Below are positions 18,651 to 26,771 of a stretch of DNA of 47,361 bases, one piece after another (positions within the stretch are counted from its first letter, which is position 1; every line of letters starts with the position of its first letter). The DNA is from Olsenella sp. Marseille-P4559. Its GTDB lineage: Bacteria > Actinomycetota > Coriobacteriia > Coriobacteriales > Atopobiaceae. The position numbers were made by a program, and so were the translations under genes. Where the stretch lies: assembly GCF_900605015.1 (NCBI RefSeq), contig NZ_LR027573.1, positions 671,396 through 718,756 on the forward strand. Reading direction: 5' to 3'. The notes beneath the pieces are model-generated. The model saw nothing but the letters and a program-made list of their open reading frames with translations. It was not told where the DNA came from and ran no database searches.

Positions 18651-19660
18651 CTCTGCGCCTCCCAAAATGCGACCGCCTGGTCAATCCAACCCTCAGCCTC
18701 CGTGCCTGTTCCCAACCCAAAGCCATGCCTAAGCCCCTGGTACACGTGGAGCTCGGTGGGAATGCCTGCCGAGGACATCTCGTCAGTGCGCTCCTGCATG
18801 ACGCGCCAGTTGGCAATGGGGTCTGAGGTACCAACATTCGCAAAGGTCGCGGGGTCAGACTCCTGCCACTCGGAGAGACCCGTGTACTGTGTTACAACGG
18901 CAATCTGCTGAGGATGGCCCGGCTCGCCAAAAGCTGCGGTTCCGTAGCCGCCCACCCAGGCAGACATGCGTGCACCGGCGGAGCCGCCACCAAGCAGGTA
19001 CCCATCGGTGGAGACGCCAAGCTCCTCGGCATGATCGAAGACAAACGAGACGGCACGCGAGAGGTCCTCGCATGCCGTCTGCGCGCCGGGCCGATAGACA
19101 ACAGCGAACGCGTTGTATCCTCGCTTGGAGAGCTCCAGCGCATGGGGGAAGCTGTCGTGCATGGCGGCCACGTAGGCAAAGCCGCCGCCAGCGTTCCAGA
19201 TGGCGAAGGGCGCGTCTTTCTCGCCCTGAAAGAAGAAGAGCCCCGTGTCACTCTTGCCAGGGTTGGCGGCCTTCTCGTCATCCGAATAGATGTCGTAGAA
19301 CACCTGGGCGCCCGACGCCGCCTGGTCATGCAGATAGTTGCAGATCTCGACCGTCTTGCTGGGATCGATGCAGCTGTACCAGGTAAGATTCAAGGCTCCC
19401 AAGGTATTGCCGCTCATGAAGCCCTCGTCCACGGGAAACAGAAGCCTGCCCCAGCTGCCAAAGGTGGCATCGCTGCGCACATTGTCTATTGGAGTGTCCA
19501 CCGTATAGGGGAATCCGCCCGAGGGGGTCCCGGCCTCTGTGCCACTGCTCTCCGCCACCCCTGGCTCGCCTCCCGAGCACCCCGAAAGCCCTGCGAAGGC
19601 AAGCGACGTCAGGGCGCCGCCCAGTAGGGCCAGGACTTGCTTTCTTGAAAGATTGCCCAT
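18647..19660 (-). CDS. Exported lipoprotein alpha/beta hydrolase
   Basis: A 337-residue paralogue of the next gene. A signal and lipobox (LSGC) are followed by a Gly/Ser linker. The hydrolase core has GGGFAYVAAMHDS (oxyanion side), VVYRPGAQT, the nucleophile elbow GGGSAGARMS and a C-terminal His in GLRHGFGLG. These features resemble the HSL/acetyl-esterase group. The ATG at 19660 is preferred over 19672 because a G-rich ribosome site sits directly upstream. The 3' end overlaps the next gene by four bases. Confidence 0.8.
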   Translation of the reverse strand: MGNLSRKQVLALLGGALTSLAFAGLSGCSGGEPGVAESSGTEAGTPSGGFPYTVDTPIDNVRSDATFGSWGRLLFPVDEGFMSGNTLGALNLTWYSCIDPSKTVEICNYLHDQAASGAQVFYDIYSDDEKAANPGKSDTGLFFFQGEKDAPFAIWNAGGGFAYVAAMHDSFPHALELSKRGYNAFAVVYRPGAQTACEDLSRAVSFVFDHAEELGVSTDGYLLGGGSAGARMSAWVGGYGTAAFGEPGHPQQIAVVTQYTGLSEWQESDPATFANVGTSDPIANWRVMQERTDEMSSAGIPTELHVYQGLRHGFGLGTGTEAEGWIDQAVAFWEAQR

Positions 19661-19684
19661 GCGACCCCCCACATCAGACGAGGA

Positions 19685-20845
19685 TTAGCGGCACTCGGTC
19701 AGGATCTCGAAGAGCTCGTCGCTCGTCAGCTTCTTTGCGCAGCCCTTCGTGAGCACCGTGGAGTCCGCAACCGAACTCAGCGTCTGATCGGAGGCGTCAC
19801 CGCCCAGCTCGGCGAACGTCGTGGGCAGTCCCATCTCCTTGATAAACGCCGCCAACGCGTCGATGCCCCGGTTGGCGGTCTCCAAGTCGGTCTCGCCCGC
19901 CTCGACATCCCACACGTCGCGTGCCCAGCGTGCAAACTGCTCGGGGGCTGCAGGCGCGAGATGGCGGTACAGGTGCGGATGGATGACCGCGAGACCCATG
20001 CCATGGTTGGTGTGCGTATAGGCACCATACTGGTGTTGGATCATGTGGCACTGGAAGTCGGTGACCTTGCCGATCTTGAGCACGCCGTTCTCGGCCATCG
20101 CCGAGTCGTACTCGAACTCTGAGCGGACATCCATGTCTGCAGGGTCATCGAGGAGGCACCGCATGTTGCCAATCACATTTCGCTGGACCGCGACGTTCAA
20201 ATCATCGGACACATCGTTCACGCGCGGGGTTCCAAAGTACGTCTCCATGCAATGGCTCAGGGTGTCAAACGCACCGCTCATGAGCTGTTCCTCGGGGACC
20301 GTGAGGGTGAGCTCGGGATCGAGCGCCGCCCACTTGGGAAGCGCCCCGAGGAAGGGGGCCTTCACGTGCGTCTCCTCGTTGGTGATCACGGCGCCGTCGT
20401 TCTGCTCAGCGCCTGTGCCAAAGACCGTAACGATGCAGGCCATAGGGATGAACTCGGTGGGAGCCCCGCCCTGCCCGTGCTCAAGGCTGTCAATGTCGAC
20501 GTCGAGGTTTGCCTGGGCGGAGACGACCTTGCAGCAATCGAACACCGAGCCGCCACCCGCGGCGATGATGAAGTCGATGCCCTCCTCGCGGGCAAGGCGC
20601 GCCCCCTCCTGGACCTTCTCGTAGGTGGGGTTGCTCATGATGCCACCAAACCCTACGACTGTCTTGCCGGCTGCCTTGAGCTTCGAGACAAGCTTGTCGT
20701 ACAAGCCGCTGCGCTTGATGGAGCCACCACCGTAGGCAAGCATGACCCTCTCGCCCATGTTGGGGAGTTCGGCGTCAAGCGCACGCCATGTCGCACCGTT
20801 GCCAAAGTAGTTCTTAACCGGATAGTCGTACACGAAAGATTCCAT
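19685..20845 (-). CDS. Iron-containing alcohol dehydrogenase (BDH/YqhD type)
   Basis: It interconverts aldehydes and alcohols with NAD(P)H. The 386-residue protein has the early AYGGGSIKRSGLYDKL stretch of the butanol dehydrogenase/YqhD group, the cofactor motif GGGSVFDCCK, and metal ligands in DTLSHCMETY, IQHQYGAYTHTNHGMGL and the following HPHLYRHL. The length is normal. It is second in the operon, 32 nt after the MFS gene. With the AKRs and SDR it points to carbonyl or aldehyde handling. Confidence 0.92.
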   Translation of the reverse strand: MESFVYDYPVKNYFGNGATWRALDAELPNMGERVMLAYGGGSIKRSGLYDKLVSKLKAAGKTVVGFGGIMSNPTYEKVQEGARLAREEGIDFIIAAGGGSVFDCCKVVSAQANLDVDIDSLEHGQGGAPTEFIPMACIVTVFGTGAEQNDGAVITNEETHVKAPFLGALPKWAALDPELTLTVPEEQLMSGAFDTLSHCMETYFGTPRVNDVSDDLNVAVQRNVIGNMRCLLDDPADMDVRSEFEYDSAMAENGVLKIGKVTDFQCHMIQHQYGAYTHTNHGMGLAVIHPHLYRHLAPAAPEQFARWARDVWDVEAGETDLETANRGIDALAAFIKEMGLPTTFAELGGDASDQTLSSVADSTVLTKGCAKKLTSDELFEILTECR

Positions 20846-20877
20846 TGTGATCCCCTCTATGGATGCTTTGCTTTTCT

Positions 20878-22251
20878 CTACTTGCTAGGGCATGCCGCAG
20901 CTGCAAGCCTCTTGCCGCACGACTCGCTCACGAGCACGAGCACACCACAGATGCCGGTGAGGACGATGAGGGCCAGCATCATGCCCTGGGCTGCGTCAAT
21001 CGAGGCAGCCTCGTCCATTCCCGCAACGGCCGTGGAGACGGCAGCCAGACCGATAGCGGCACCAACCTGGTGAAACACGTTCACCACACCCGAAGCGGCA
21101 CCGGGGATGTCCTCACTCGCTCCCGCGACGCCTGCCACAGTGAGCGGGCTCACGATGAGCGCCTGCCCCATGCCGATGAGGACCATCGAGATGGCAACTC
21201 CCAGCAGATAGCCAGCGGTGACGCCCATGCGCCAGCCCAGGAGCAGGCCAAGGGCATCTATGACGCTTCCCATGATGAGGACGCGCGCGTTGGAGAGCCT
21301 ACTGGTGAGCGCAGGGACCGTGAGGGACGAGAAGAACTGCGTGACCGTGAGCGGCAGAAAGCCAATCGCCGCCATGAGCGGAGTGAAGCCATATACCTGC
21401 TGCAGTGCCGTGGGCATGAGGAAGAAGTACGACATGCTGGCACCCATCATGAGGAAGCGCCCCACGTACGCGGCGCTACGGCCGAGGTTGGCAAAGAGGC
21501 CCAGCGGCATGAGGGGCACCTGGGCACGCCTCTCGCGAAGCACGAGGGCAGCCAGGGTGACGACGGCGATTGCCATTGAGATCTCACGCCCAACGCGGCC
21601 ATCAATCCCGTAGATCAACCCAGCGAACCCGATAACGGAGAGGATGGCACCCACCCAGTCGACATCGGCACTGTCGGAGCCGTTCTTGGAGCGGATGAAG
21701 CGAAGCGTGAGGACGATCAGCAGGACGCCCACCGGCACGTCGATATAGAAGGCGTAGCGCCAGGACGCGTATGCGGTGATGAACCCACTGAGAACCATGC
21801 CCACGCTGCTGCCGATTCCCGCCACGGTGCCATATGCCGCAATGGAACGCGTGCGCATCTCGCCCTCGTAGTTGTCAATGAGAAGGGCGAGGGTAGACGG
21901 TGCCAGCATGGACGACCCCATGCCCTGGATAGCGCGCATGGCAACCAACATGCTTCCGCTCGTCGCAGCACCAACAAGGAACGATGCGACCGTAAAGACC
22001 ACCAGACCTGCCAGAAAGATCCTGCGTCGACCGAGGATATCGCCGAGCCTTCCGCCCAGCAGCAGAAACCCGCCAAACGTGAGTGCGTATGCCGTACTCA
22101 CCCACGAGACGGCGACGCTGTCCATACCCAGCTCCAGCGCAATGCTGAGGCTGCTCGTGAACACGACCGAGTTGTCCATGAGGATGAGGAAGTACCCCAG
22201 GAGCACTATGGGAAGGACTGCCCCGAATCCCCTTTTCTGTCCGTCTGACAT
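20878..22251 (-). CDS. MFS drug/metabolite exporter, DHA2-like
   Basis: The 457-residue protein has about 14 hydrophobic segments, as in the DHA2 family. Motif A is present as LGGRLGDILGRRRIF, and motif C-like glycine-rich stretches follow. The start at 22251 is chosen over 22305 because AGGAGGG lies 6 nt upstream. It is the first gene of the minus-strand operon, with a LysR gene divergent 153 nt away. The substrate is unknown; export of a toxic alcohol or aldehyde product would fit the neighbours. Confidence 0.88.
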   Translation of the reverse strand: MSDGQKRGFGAVLPIVLLGYFLILMDNSVVFTSSLSIALELGMDSVAVSWVSTAYALTFGGFLLLGGRLGDILGRRRIFLAGLVVFTVASFLVGAATSGSMLVAMRAIQGMGSSMLAPSTLALLIDNYEGEMRTRSIAAYGTVAGIGSSVGMVLSGFITAYASWRYAFYIDVPVGVLLIVLTLRFIRSKNGSDSADVDWVGAILSVIGFAGLIYGIDGRVGREISMAIAVVTLAALVLRERRAQVPLMPLGLFANLGRSAAYVGRFLMMGASMSYFFLMPTALQQVYGFTPLMAAIGFLPLTVTQFFSSLTVPALTSRLSNARVLIMGSVIDALGLLLGWRMGVTAGYLLGVAISMVLIGMGQALIVSPLTVAGVAGASEDIPGAASGVVNVFHQVGAAIGLAAVSTAVAGMDEAASIDAAQGMMLALIVLTGICGVLVLVSESCGKRLAAAACPSK

Positions 22252-22345
22252 GTAGTTCCCTCCTAGCCTGCCGCATTGGGCGTCACTCGTGCCCGTCCGA
22301 TGCATCCGTATTTCTATCTATACAATTTACGGATTGCTAAAATGG

Positions 22346-22356
22346 AAGTACAATGC
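22346..22356. promoter_or_regulatory. Shared motif AAGTACAATGC, copy C
   Basis: AAGTACAATGC lies in the divergent region between the MFS operon and the LysR gene, at 59 nt before the LysR start. It has the same 11-bp core as copies A and B. A TACAA half-site lies further off at 22321-22325, so the spacing differs from the other two copies. Confidence 0.55.
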
Positions 22357-22404
22357 TTAAACTAGCTGTCACTATTACATCTGCGAATAGTTAAGAAGGG
22401 TCTC

Positions 22405-23241
22405 ATGGAACTGGAGCAGCTTCGCCAGCTTGTGGCAATCGTGGACTGTGGCACCATGTCCAAGGCGGCCGAGCGCCTGCACATCTCGCAACCCTCTATC
22501 AGCAGGAACATGCACGCCCTGGAGACGGAACTCGGTCAGGAGCTCTTCGAGCACGCGCGCAACCGAATAACGCTCAACGACGCTGGGGCCATCGCCTTGG
22601 ACAGCGCGCGCAAGGTGCTCGCAGACGTGGACGTGATGCGCGGCGACCTCGACGAGCACGCGAAGCGCAAGCGCACCATCCGTCTGGGCACCGTAGCGCC
22701 GGCACCCATGTGGCTCCTCACCGAGCGAACCGTGACGGCCCACCCTGGCACGATCTTCTCGACGGAGTACCTGGGCGAGCAGGACCTCGAGAGAGCGCTG
22801 CTCGACCGCAGCGTGGACCTGGCGATCCTGATTCGCCCGCTCGCCCTGCCAAACATGACATCGCGCCAGCTGATGACCGAGGCACTCTCGGTGGAAGCGC
22901 CGGCAGACGACGAGCTCGCAGGTCGTGACCACGTGACCTGGGAGGACATCAATGGGCGGCCGTTTCTCGTACTGGAATCCATAGGTTTTTGGATGGGCAT
23001 CGTGCGCGACAACCTGCCCGATTCGCAGATCATCGTGCAGCAGGACCCACAGGTCTTCACACAGCTGGTTGCCTCGTCCGACCTGCTTAACTTTGTGACA
23101 GACGCCTCTGCGTTCTCTCACCCGTCAACGGGACGCGTGCGAATCCCCATCTGGGGCACGGGTGCCAGCGCAACGTACTTTGCTGCGTGCTTGAACGACT
23201 CGAGCGAGCAGGTGCGTCGCGTGCTCGACCTGTTTGGATGA
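22405..23241 (+). CDS. LysR-family transcriptional regulator
   Basis: The 278-residue protein starts MELEQLRQLVAIVDCGTMSK, with the winged helix at residues 1-60 (AAERLHISQPSISRNMHALE) and an effector-binding part from about 90. AAGGG lies before the ATG. It is divergent from the MFS/alcohol dehydrogenase operon, the classical arrangement for a LysR activator, and a copy of the shared motif lies between. Its inducer is unknown. Confidence 0.9.
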   Translation: MELEQLRQLVAIVDCGTMSKAAERLHISQPSISRNMHALETELGQELFEHARNRITLNDAGAIALDSARKVLADVDVMRGDLDEHAKRKRTIRLGTVAPAPMWLLTERTVTAHPGTIFSTEYLGEQDLERALLDRSVDLAILIRPLALPNMTSRQLMTEALSVEAPADDELAGRDHVTWEDINGRPFLVLESIGFWMGIVRDNLPDSQIIVQQDPQVFTQLVASSDLLNFVTDASAFSHPSTGRVRIPIWGTGASATYFAACLNDSSEQVRRVLDLFG

Positions 23242-23283
23242 GACAAAAAGCGCGGCGAGAAGAACGTTTCCTTCTCGCCGCGC
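23240..23283 (-). terminator. Rho-independent terminator, bidirectional stem
   Basis: GCGCGGCGAGAAG (23250-23262) pairs perfectly with 23271-23283 around an 8-nt loop. On the minus strand the stem is followed by TTTTTGTCTC, so it ends the dinJ-yafQ transcript; the same stem follows the convergent LysR gene. The flank TTGGATGAGACAAA is shared with the dispersed palindrome at 11671, suggesting a common origin. Confidence 0.8.
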
Positions 23284-23309
23284 ATCAATTCGAACACGTC
23301 TCCCCCGTT

Positions 23310-23606
23310 TTACGGGAACAGCTCGTCATGACTTCCCGTGCGCTCCATCAGAGCGATTTCATCATCCGAAGTCCAGATAAGCAGCCAATCCCCTGCTTTT
23401 GCGACATGACATTCGCTGCTGCCAGCCCACCTGCCGACTAGGTCGTGCATACGATGCCTCCGACGAAGCTCCTCAAGGGCCTCGGGTGTGTTCTCTATGA
23501 TGAGGTCGATAACCGCGGCGAGCGGACTGTCATCTACGTGCTTCTTACGCAGTCGCTTCACGTCACGCGCAAAGGCAAGGCTGTACTGGGCTTTGAGCCT
23601 ACCCAT
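23310..23606 (-). CDS. yafQ: Toxin of the YafQ mRNA interferase family
   Basis: YafQ cuts mRNA on the ribosome. This 98-residue protein keeps the residues that matter in E. coli YafQ: His in RMHDLVGRW, His in SECHVA, Asp-Trp in GDWLLIW, and His in RTGSHDELF at the C-terminus. The start at 23606 follows the antitoxin stop by 4 nt. A toxin directly downstream of a DinJ-type antitoxin is the normal order, and the frame is intact. Confidence 0.9.
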   Translation of the reverse strand: MGRLKAQYSLAFARDVKRLRKKHVDDSPLAAVIDLIIENTPEALEELRRRHRMHDLVGRWAGSSECHVAKAGDWLLIWTSDDEIALMERTGSHDELFP

Positions 23607-23610
23607 TGTC

Positions 23611-23883
23611 TCACGCCTTGTAGGCAGCATCGAGAAGGTCCCGCCCAGTTGAGAACGAACTGGCGTTACCGCCCCTTGCCATGATGTCTGCGCCCTCCTT
23701 GAGCGCCGCGGCGGTCTCGTCATTGGGGGTCTCATGAGACAGATTCAGCGGGATGCGACGCTCACGAACAATCTGCCGATAGAACGCCCTGGTGACCGAG
23801 GAGAGATCGAAGCCGAAGTCCTCTACGATCTCGGTTGCCTGCTCCTTGGTCTTCTCGTCCACACGCACCGTAACCGAAGCCAT
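23611..23883 (-). CDS. dinJ: Antitoxin of the DinJ/RelB family
   Basis: The 90-residue protein starts MASVTVRVDEKTKEQATEIV, a ribbon-helix-helix DNA-binding N-terminus with the alternating TVRVD strand. The middle (GFDLSSVTRAFYRQIVRERRIPL) is the DinJ family signature. GGAGG lies 5 nt before the ATG. An inverted repeat with 13-bp arms directly upstream is the likely autoregulatory operator. Confidence 0.9.
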   Translation of the reverse strand: MASVTVRVDEKTKEQATEIVEDFGFDLSSVTRAFYRQIVRERRIPLNLSHETPNDETAAALKEGADIMARGGNASSFSTGRDLLDAAYKA

Positions 23884-23892
23884 AGCATCCTC

Positions 23893-23930
23893 CATTCGTA
23901 AGACATTATTATTGTATTGTCTTACGAATG
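23893..23930 (-). promoter_or_regulatory. dinJ-yafQ operator and promoter
   Basis: CATTCGTAAGACA (23893-23905) and its exact complement TGTCTTACGAATG (23918-23930) are separated by 12 AT-rich bases. The spacer contains possible -10 hexamers (TACAAT or AATAAT on the minus strand). Position directly upstream of the antitoxin suggests repression by DinJ or the DinJ-YafQ complex. Confidence 0.75.
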
Positions 23931-23985
23931 CTCTGTCAATCTATGATGAACGGCCATCAGTAAGTCAAACAGTCTCGTTGACCCC

Positions 23986-24654
23986 CTACAGGTCGAGCTC
24001 CTTCACCCAGCTGTCGATATCGCCGTTGCTCGCATCCTCGCCGAAGCGCTGACCCGCCTGCCAGTCACCAGATCCCGCAACCGCCGCGAGGTTCTTTCCG
24101 GAGCCGCCTATACCCGAGGAGACCGAGGTGCAGAACGGAATCACGGTCTTGCTCGCAAAGTCGTTGTCGCTCGCGAAGTGTCTGATGGGCCACGCGTAGT
24201 CATACCACCAGATGGGGTATCCCACGAAGACCACGTCGTAGTCGGCCCAGCTGTCAGGAGCCGTCGCGCTCAGCGGGATGTCCCGCAGGCTCGTGTCCTG
24301 GTACTCCTTCGAGACGCGGCTGTTGTCGTCGTTGTAGTCGAGGTCGTCGTCGCTGTATGCCTGCTCAGGAACGACCTCGAACGTGTCGCCATCCATGTCC
24401 TTGGCGATGCGTTCCGCGACCCGCTTGGTGTGCCCCTGCGCGGAGAAGTACGCCACCAGGACCTTGTGGGAGCCTCCGTGCCCCTCTGCCCCGCGGCTGG
24501 ATCCGGAGTCGTCAGCCGCGGACTGTGGGGAGCCGGAACCGTCGCCCGTCTGGGTGGAACCGCCGCTTGCGCACGCCGAGAGGCCCAGCCCGGCAACAAG
24601 CGCGAGCGTGCCCGTGACAAAATCCCTGCGGGTGATGCCAATCTGGTTCTTCAT
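23986..24654 (-). CDS. Tat-exported lipoprotein flavodoxin
   Basis: This 222-residue paralogue of the protein at 13501-14184 has the same build: Tat signal ITRRDFVTGTLALVAGLGLS, lipobox (LSAC), Gly/Ser linker to about residue 60, then a flavodoxin domain with YFSAQGHTKRVAERIAKD and FVGYPIWWYDYAWPI. The C-terminal half is nearly identical in arrangement. The start at 24654 is taken because GGAGAGAGG lies just upstream; an earlier in-frame ATG would bury the signal peptide. It lies after the DUF4405-like membrane cytochrome operon. Confidence 0.85.
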   Translation of the reverse strand: MKNQIGITRRDFVTGTLALVAGLGLSACASGGSTQTGDGSGSPQSAADDSGSSRGAEGHGGSHKVLVAYFSAQGHTKRVAERIAKDMDGDTFEVVPEQAYSDDDLDYNDDNSRVSKEYQDTSLRDIPLSATAPDSWADYDVVFVGYPIWWYDYAWPIRHFASDNDFASKTVIPFCTSVSSGIGGSGKNLAAVAGSGDWQAGQRFGEDASNGDIDSWVKELDL

Positions 24655-24721
24655 ACCTCTCTCCATTTCCCTCACGCGGCGCCGGCACCCGAGCGGGCGC
24701 CGCAACCTGATAGCGCACGAA

Positions 24722-25417
24722 CTAGCGTAATGAGACAAAGGGACTGTCCCTTTGTCTCACGCTGCCCCATGACAACACGCGTGCCAGCGCGCCGAGGGCC
24801 ACAAACGGGAAGCCCGCCAGCAGCACCTCGAGCACCCCGTACGCGACGGGCGCGTCAACGGCGACGCCCGCAAACCCGTAGGCAAACGCAAGGTGTACGG
24901 GAAATCCCATGACCACAAAGTCGTAGGACCCCAGGGCGAGAAGAACGGCGCACCCCACAAGCGCGATCGTGCGTGCCAGGGGCCGCGCCCTTCTCCACCA
25001 GGCCCACACGCCGCGACCGCAATGCGTTCCCACGTGGAGCTGGGCCAGCACGTACATCCAGCACGCAAGCCCCGCGTGGACGGAACGCGACTGCCACAGG
25101 CCCAGGGGGCTCGGCAGGCGCAGGGGCAGCGCCGTCGTGAGCGGACCGACCGTGAGCAGCAGCGCCACACAGACAACCACGAGCAATACGATGGGGACGA
25201 TGACCACGGCCCTCAGCGGCGTCCACCGTCCCCTGCCAAGCGTCTTCCACCAGGTGCGGTTGAGAAGGTTGTGCGCGACGGCAAGCGCAAAGAAGCCGAT
25301 GCCCAGCCACTCGTGGAGGGCGCTCCCCGTGAGCGAGCGTGCCACGAGGAGTGCCAGATCCAAGATCATGGCCACGTCTACCAGGACCTTGAGGCCGCGG
25401 CGCAGCTCCCTCCGCAT
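24722..25417 (-). CDS. DUF4405-like membrane cytochrome
   Basis: The 231-residue membrane protein has about six hydrophobic segments. Histidines in LHEWLGIGFFALAVAHNLLN and in the LHVGTHCGRG stretch are placed as the heme ligands of DUF4405/cytochrome b-like proteins, which are often coupled to exported flavoproteins. The last 12 codons (RQRDSPFVSLR) are encoded by the dispersed palindrome and its flank, so the natural C-terminus has probably been replaced. The ATG lies 4 nt after the CMD-cupin stop, so the genes are coupled. Confidence 0.65.
   Translation of the reverse strand: MRRELRRGLKVLVDVAMILDLALLVARSLTGSALHEWLGIGFFALAVAHNLLNRTWWKTLGRGRWTPLRAVVIVPIVLLVVVCVALLLTVGPLTTALPLRLPSPLGLWQSRSVHAGLACWMYVLAQLHVGTHCGRGVWAWWRRARPLARTIALVGCAVLLALGSYDFVVMGFPVHLAFAYGFAGVAVDAPVAYGVLEVLLAGFPFVALGALARVLSWGSVRQRDSPFVSLR
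24731..24759. repeat. Dispersed palindrome, copy 3
   Basis: TGAGACAAAGGGAC (24731-24744) and its exact complement (24746-24759) flank a single T. It overlaps the 3' end of the DUF4405-like gene, whose reading frame runs through it. On the minus strand its flank CTCATTACG resembles CTCATTTACG at copy 1. Confidence 0.85.
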
Positions 25418-25421
25418 GATG

Positions 25422-26173
25422 CTAGCCAAGCTGCTCGTACGCCTGGGCGTCAACGGGCTCCAGCCACTCGGCGCTGGCACCCTCGGCGGGCACGGCCAAC
25501 GCGATGTGCTGGAACCACGAGTCGGCCGCGGCACCATGCCAGTGCTTGACCTCGGGCTGGATGCTCACGACGTCACCGGGCCTGAGTTCCTGCGCGGGCT
25601 TGCCCCACTCCTGGTACCAACCGCGGCCGGCGATGCAGATGAGCACCTGGCCGCCCTTGTGGTGGATGTGCCAGTTGTTGCGGCAGCCCGGCTCGAAGGT
25701 GACGTTGGTGGCACCCAGCTGCGGGTCACCCAGCGGGGCCACCCAGCTGTTGCCCACAAAGTACTGGGCGTAGGCGTCGTTGGGCACGCCCTTGGGAAAC
25801 TCCTTGGAGAGGCCAGACGGTTCGGCAATGCGCACGCCCTTCTCGCCCGCAGGCTCCTCGTCGTCCGTCCAGACCTCCTTGGCGAGGCGGAAGGCCGCCC
25901 AGCCCTTGGGCCAGCCGCTATACATGGTGGCATGCGTGATGATGGCCGCCGCCTCTTCGCGCGTGACGCCGTTTTTGCGCGCGTTCTCCATATGGTGGCG
26001 CAGCGAGCTGTCGGCGATGCCCTGCGAGATGAGCGCCACGATGGTGACGATGCCTTGGTCTTGGTGGAGATGGCCTCCTGGTCCCACACCTCGCCAAAGA
26101 GCACGTCGTCGTTGAGGTGCGCGAACATGGGGGCGAACTCTCCGAGCACGTCCCTGCCTGCGGTCTGCTTCAT
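25422..26173 (-). pseudogene. Carboxymuconolactone decarboxylase-cupin fusion, frameshifted
   Basis: The N-terminal part starts MKQTAGRDVLGEFAPMFAHL, then runs EVWDQEAISTKT before the frame changes near 26055-26062. The next frame continues GIVTIVALISQGIADSSLRH, through a CMD (AhpD-like) domain and a cupin with HIHHKGGQVLICIAGRGWYQ and VKHWHGA. Adding one base restores a protein of about 250 residues, the size of known CMD-cupin fusions. It may be a true frameshift or a sequencing error. The ATG sits 1 nt after the flavodoxin stop. In the intact family the CMD and cupin parts are thought to act on carbonyl or peroxide-type substrates. Confidence 0.75.
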
Positions 26174-26174
26174 C

Positions 26175-26684
26175 TTAGTTCCTCTCCTTTGCCAAGGTGG
26201 CCACGCGGCCAGCCCAGTCCGTAACCTTGCGAGGGTCCGTCGCCATGCGCGAGCCGCCATCGGATCCAAACGTCACCGCGAGCGACTCGGCCACCCGTGC
26301 GCCCTCTGCCAGCCCCGACATGTCATCCAGCGCGGTGCCCTCCCAGCCGTCGCAGGTCGAGAAGGGCACGACGACCTTGTCGCGCCAGTCCCGCGCGTGC
26401 AGGAGCGTACGGACGGCAGGTGCCATACTGTACCACCAGGTGGGCGTGCCCACCGCAATCACGTCATAGTCGGCCGAGTCGTGCGCCAGGGGCTCAAGCT
26501 CGGGCTCGAAGCCCGCCTCCACCTCGCGCTTTGCCTGGTTCACCGTACCGTCGTAGTCCTTGGGATAGGGATCGACTGTCTCGATGCGCTCGACGTCGGC
26601 GCCACAGGCGTCGGCCAGCTCCTGCGGCACGCACTCCGTGTTACCGTTCGACCAGCTGTAGTACAGAACCAGAACCCGTCCCAT
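26175..26684 (-). CDS. Cytosolic flavodoxin
   Basis: The 169-residue protein starts MGRVLVLYYSWSNGNTECV, with the FMN phosphate loop S-W-S-N-G-N-T, and has VGTPTWWYSMAPAVRTLL on the ring side and a short C-terminal helix. No signal peptide is present, unlike the two exported flavodoxins in this island. The ATG at 26684 has GGAGG 5 nt upstream. It is first in a run with the CMD-cupin and DUF4405-like genes. Confidence 0.88.
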   Translation of the reverse strand: MGRVLVLYYSWSNGNTECVPQELADACGADVERIETVDPYPKDYDGTVNQAKREVEAGFEPELEPLAHDSADYDVIAVGTPTWWYSMAPAVRTLLHARDWRDKVVVPFSTCDGWEGTALDDMSGLAEGARVAESLAVTFGSDGGSRMATDPRKVTDWAGRVATLAKERN

Positions 26685-26771
26685 GGGCACCTCCATCACG
26701 CCCGCAGTATCCTTTGCCGCGGCTCCTCGCCTACAACGGTAGTGTCTACGTCGCGCAATGTGAAATGCCTA

